From: CALBJU01 sp965247125
Lineage (GTDB): Bacteria; Bacteroidota; Rhodothermia; Rhodothermales; UBA10348
Length of the DNA stretch: 64,000 nt
Direction of reading: 5' to 3'
NCBI GenBank assembly: GCA_965247125.1
Contig: CBDFGO010000003.1
Location: 1,178,001-1,242,000, forward strand
Part shown: positions 62,787-64,000 of the stretch, one piece after another
Layout of the letters: every line of letters begins with the position of its first letter
Numbering within the stretch: position 1 is the stretch's first letter
Program-made: the position numbers and the translations under genes
Notes under the pieces: model-generated
The model's database searches: none
Told to the model about the DNA's origin: nothing
Seen by the model: only the letters and a program-made list of their open reading frames with translations

Positions 62787-63686
62787 ATGAAATCCGTTTT
62801 CTTTTTCTTTATCGACGGGCTGGGAATCGGACAGGCGGGTGAGAAAAACCCGCTCAGCCTTCTCGCTAAAGGCGGTTTTTCTGAAATGGCCGGCTGCCAA
62901 TCATGGACCGAAGAGGATTTTACGTATCGTGCTGATGAAAATTTCTTCAGATCCCCCATCGACGCGCGTCTCGGGATTGAGGGCCTCCCGCAAAGCGGCA
63001 CCGGGCAGGCTACCATTTTTACGGGCATCAACTGCGCCGGGCTGGCAAAACGGCATTACGGCCCATATCCGCACTCCTCCTCGCGTCCTATTCTTGCTAA
63101 ATCAAACCTCTACCATCAGGTTGGCCCCACAACCTCAGCCTTTGCGAATGCGTATCCCAGTCGTTTCTTCGACTACGCTCGGAAAAGGAATCGCTGGTCT
63201 ACCACCACCAGATGTTGTCTCGAAGCAGGGGTAGCAATACGAACCATTGCTGATCTTGAGAACGGAGTCGCGATTGCTGCCGATCTTACTGGGAGTGGTC
63301 TCGCTAATGTCGCCGAGGTCGATCTCACGATAATAACCGAGCGAGAGGCTGCCAGGCGCATCGCAGGTCTTTGCGAAGAGTACCGGCTGGTGGTGTTCGA
63401 ATATTTTCATACGGACAAGGCTGGCCATGCTCAGAACGAGGTTGCGGCTGCACGTTGCTGCGAGTCCATCGATCAATTTCTTTCTGGACTACTCGAATTC
63501 ATGGATTTTGACTCGAATTCTGTTGTGATCAGCAGTGATCATGGAAACATAGAAGATCTGGGCGTGAAAACGCATACCCTCAACGCGGTACCGCTCGTGG
63601 TCCGAGGACCGGCCGCGCGATTTTTCAAGTCGGTGAACAACTTGACTGGAATCGCTGGGGCGATTACTGCTGCAGTTGCATCATGA
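62787..63686 (+). CDS. Alkaline-phosphatase-superfamily metalloenzyme
   Basis: A 299-residue protein of the metalloenzyme/phosphoglycerate-mutase-like superfamily. Metal-site residues appear in FFFIDGLGIGQ (Asp), QSGTGQATIFTGIN (nucleophile position S/T), FEYFHTDKAGH (Asp, His), and VISSDHGNIEDLGVKTHTLN (Asp-His-Gly-N, later His). It is far shorter than the cofactor-independent mutase (about 510 residues), so that enzyme is excluded. Specific reaction unknown. It converges on the S46 peptidase with a 6-base overlap. Confidence 0.8.
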   Translation: MKSVFFFFIDGLGIGQAGEKNPLSLLAKGGFSEMAGCQSWTEEDFTYRADENFFRSPIDARLGIEGLPQSGTGQATIFTGINCAGLAKRHYGPYPHSSSRPILAKSNLYHQVGPTTSAFANAYPSRFFDYARKRNRWSTTTRCCLEAGVAIRTIADLENGVAIAADLTGSGLANVAEVDLTIITEREAARRIAGLCEEYRLVVFEYFHTDKAGHAQNEVAAARCCESIDQFLSGLLEFMDFDSNSVVISSDHGNIEDLGVKTHTLNAVPLVVRGPAARFFKSVNNLTGIAGAITAAVAS

Positions 63687-64000
63687 ATCCAGCTCCTCTT
63701 CGCTCTCAACATAGATACCATCGAGGATCTCGGACACGAGCCGGTCTGCATCGTACACTGTTCGTAGAACATCAATAATTGCTCTGACGTCGACTGATAT
63801 GGCGCGCGCGCGCGCGTCGGAATAGACAAATTCGTTGGCATGCGCCTCTGAATTGCTATCGAATATCAAACCAACGATCTGAAGATCGGCATTCAGGATA
63901 GCCGATCCCGAATTCCCACTGGCAATATCATTTGTACTTACAAAATTCAGGCGTAAATCAGCAGTGAGCTCTGAACGCTTCTCATCCCAGCTCTCGGGCA
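63681..64000 (-). CDS. S46 family serine peptidase, C-terminal part
   Basis: 3' end of a dipeptidyl-peptidase 7/11-type gene whose 5' part lies beyond the window. The visible 106 or so residues include DLRLNFVSTNDIASGNSGSA with the catalytic serine of GNSGS, then ILNADLQIVGLIFDSN, and the C-terminal ISVDVRAIIDVLRTVYDADR. S46 peptidases are exported enzymes that remove dipeptides and are typical of Bacteroidota and relatives. A run of alternating GC at 63802-63816 encodes Ala-Arg repeats. Confidence 0.9.
   Translation of the reverse strand, partial: PESWDEKRSELTADLRLNFVSTNDIASGNSGSAILNADLQIVGLIFDSNSEAHANEFVYSDARARAISVDVRAIIDVLRTVYDADRLVSEILDGIYVESEEELDS

Noticed and set aside
62787..63686. 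Cofactor-independent phosphoglycerate mutase
   Set aside because: The protein is about 200 residues too short and lacks the inserted transferase domain; only the superfamily can be assigned.
1..64000. CRISPR arrays, restriction-modification or toxin-antitoxin loci
   Set aside because: No regularly spaced repeats and no recognisable cas, methyltransferase or toxin gene pairs in the window.

Overview
The window looks like a chromosomal segment of a member of the Rhodothermota / Bacteroidota group, most likely a marine Rhodothermales-type bacterium. This is inferred from gene content and not from a search. The pointers are an ECF sigma / FecR / STN-TonB receptor trio, an S46 peptidase, a ribosomal protein THX gene, a DksA homologue without zinc ligands, a small Bacteroidota family often labelled 'ABC transporter ATPase', and phosphorylated-pathway serine genes next to DUF1015. 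Genes are densely packed, with many 4-base ATGA or GTGA stop/start overlaps. There are no rRNA genes and no CRISPR arrays, and I saw no prophage structural genes.

Layout. 0-7.4 kb (+): scpA-scpB-rluB, guaB, an M24 peptidase, a nitroreductase, a glycosyltransferase and an RsbW-like ATPase. 7.4-12.5 kb is the accessory region. It holds miaA overlapped by a tyrosine recombinase gene with no ordinary start codon, then an HNH endonuclease gene lying between two dif-like sites, then fxsA, then a DUF1569/DinB-type gene cut in two by an IS256-family element with a 9-bp target duplication. 12.5-18.1 kb: a CxxS thioredoxin-like protein, a trans-sulfuration-type PLP enzyme that appears frameshifted and is divergent from an Lrp/AsnC regulator, a secreted amidohydrolase bracketed by a 73-bp imperfect repeat, and a lipoprotein. 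18.2-31.9 kb (mostly -): topoisomerase IV (parC-parE), an AlbA_2 protein, plsY-gpsA, purM, enoyl-CoA hydratase, a LuxE-like protein, an M14 carboxypeptidase with a small THX gene just upstream, a long YjbQ-like protein (+) and an SDR. 32-34.6 kb (+): a conserved hypothetical, a potassium channel with RCK domains, and an L,D-transpeptidase.

34.6-38.5 kb (-): lepA, an unknown secreted protein, and lepB. 38.8-43.4 kb (+): an ECF sigma factor, its FecR partner and a TonB receptor with an STN signalling domain, a likely self-contained surface-signalling unit. 43.4-50.5 kb (-): yggS, divIVA, punA, ileS, a dksA-like gene and lspA, recalling the yggS/divIVA/ileS/lspA order of Gram-positive genomes. 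50.5-54.6 kb: a ybbP-ybbA pair divergent from tesA, with ybbA frameshifted. 54.6-57.5 kb: a three-gene proton-translocating transhydrogenase. 57.6-61.1 kb: serC-serA-DUF1015. Then come initiator tRNA-Met with a strong terminator, a patatin-like lipase, an alkaline-phosphatase-superfamily protein, and the 3' part of an S46 peptidase running off the window.

The most unusual signals are the recombinase / HNH / dif-like-site cluster with the adjacent fresh IS insertion, the two probable frameshifts (PLP enzyme and ybbA), and the duplicated asnC/lipoprotein boundary. No clearly new multi-gene defence or biosynthetic system was recognised.
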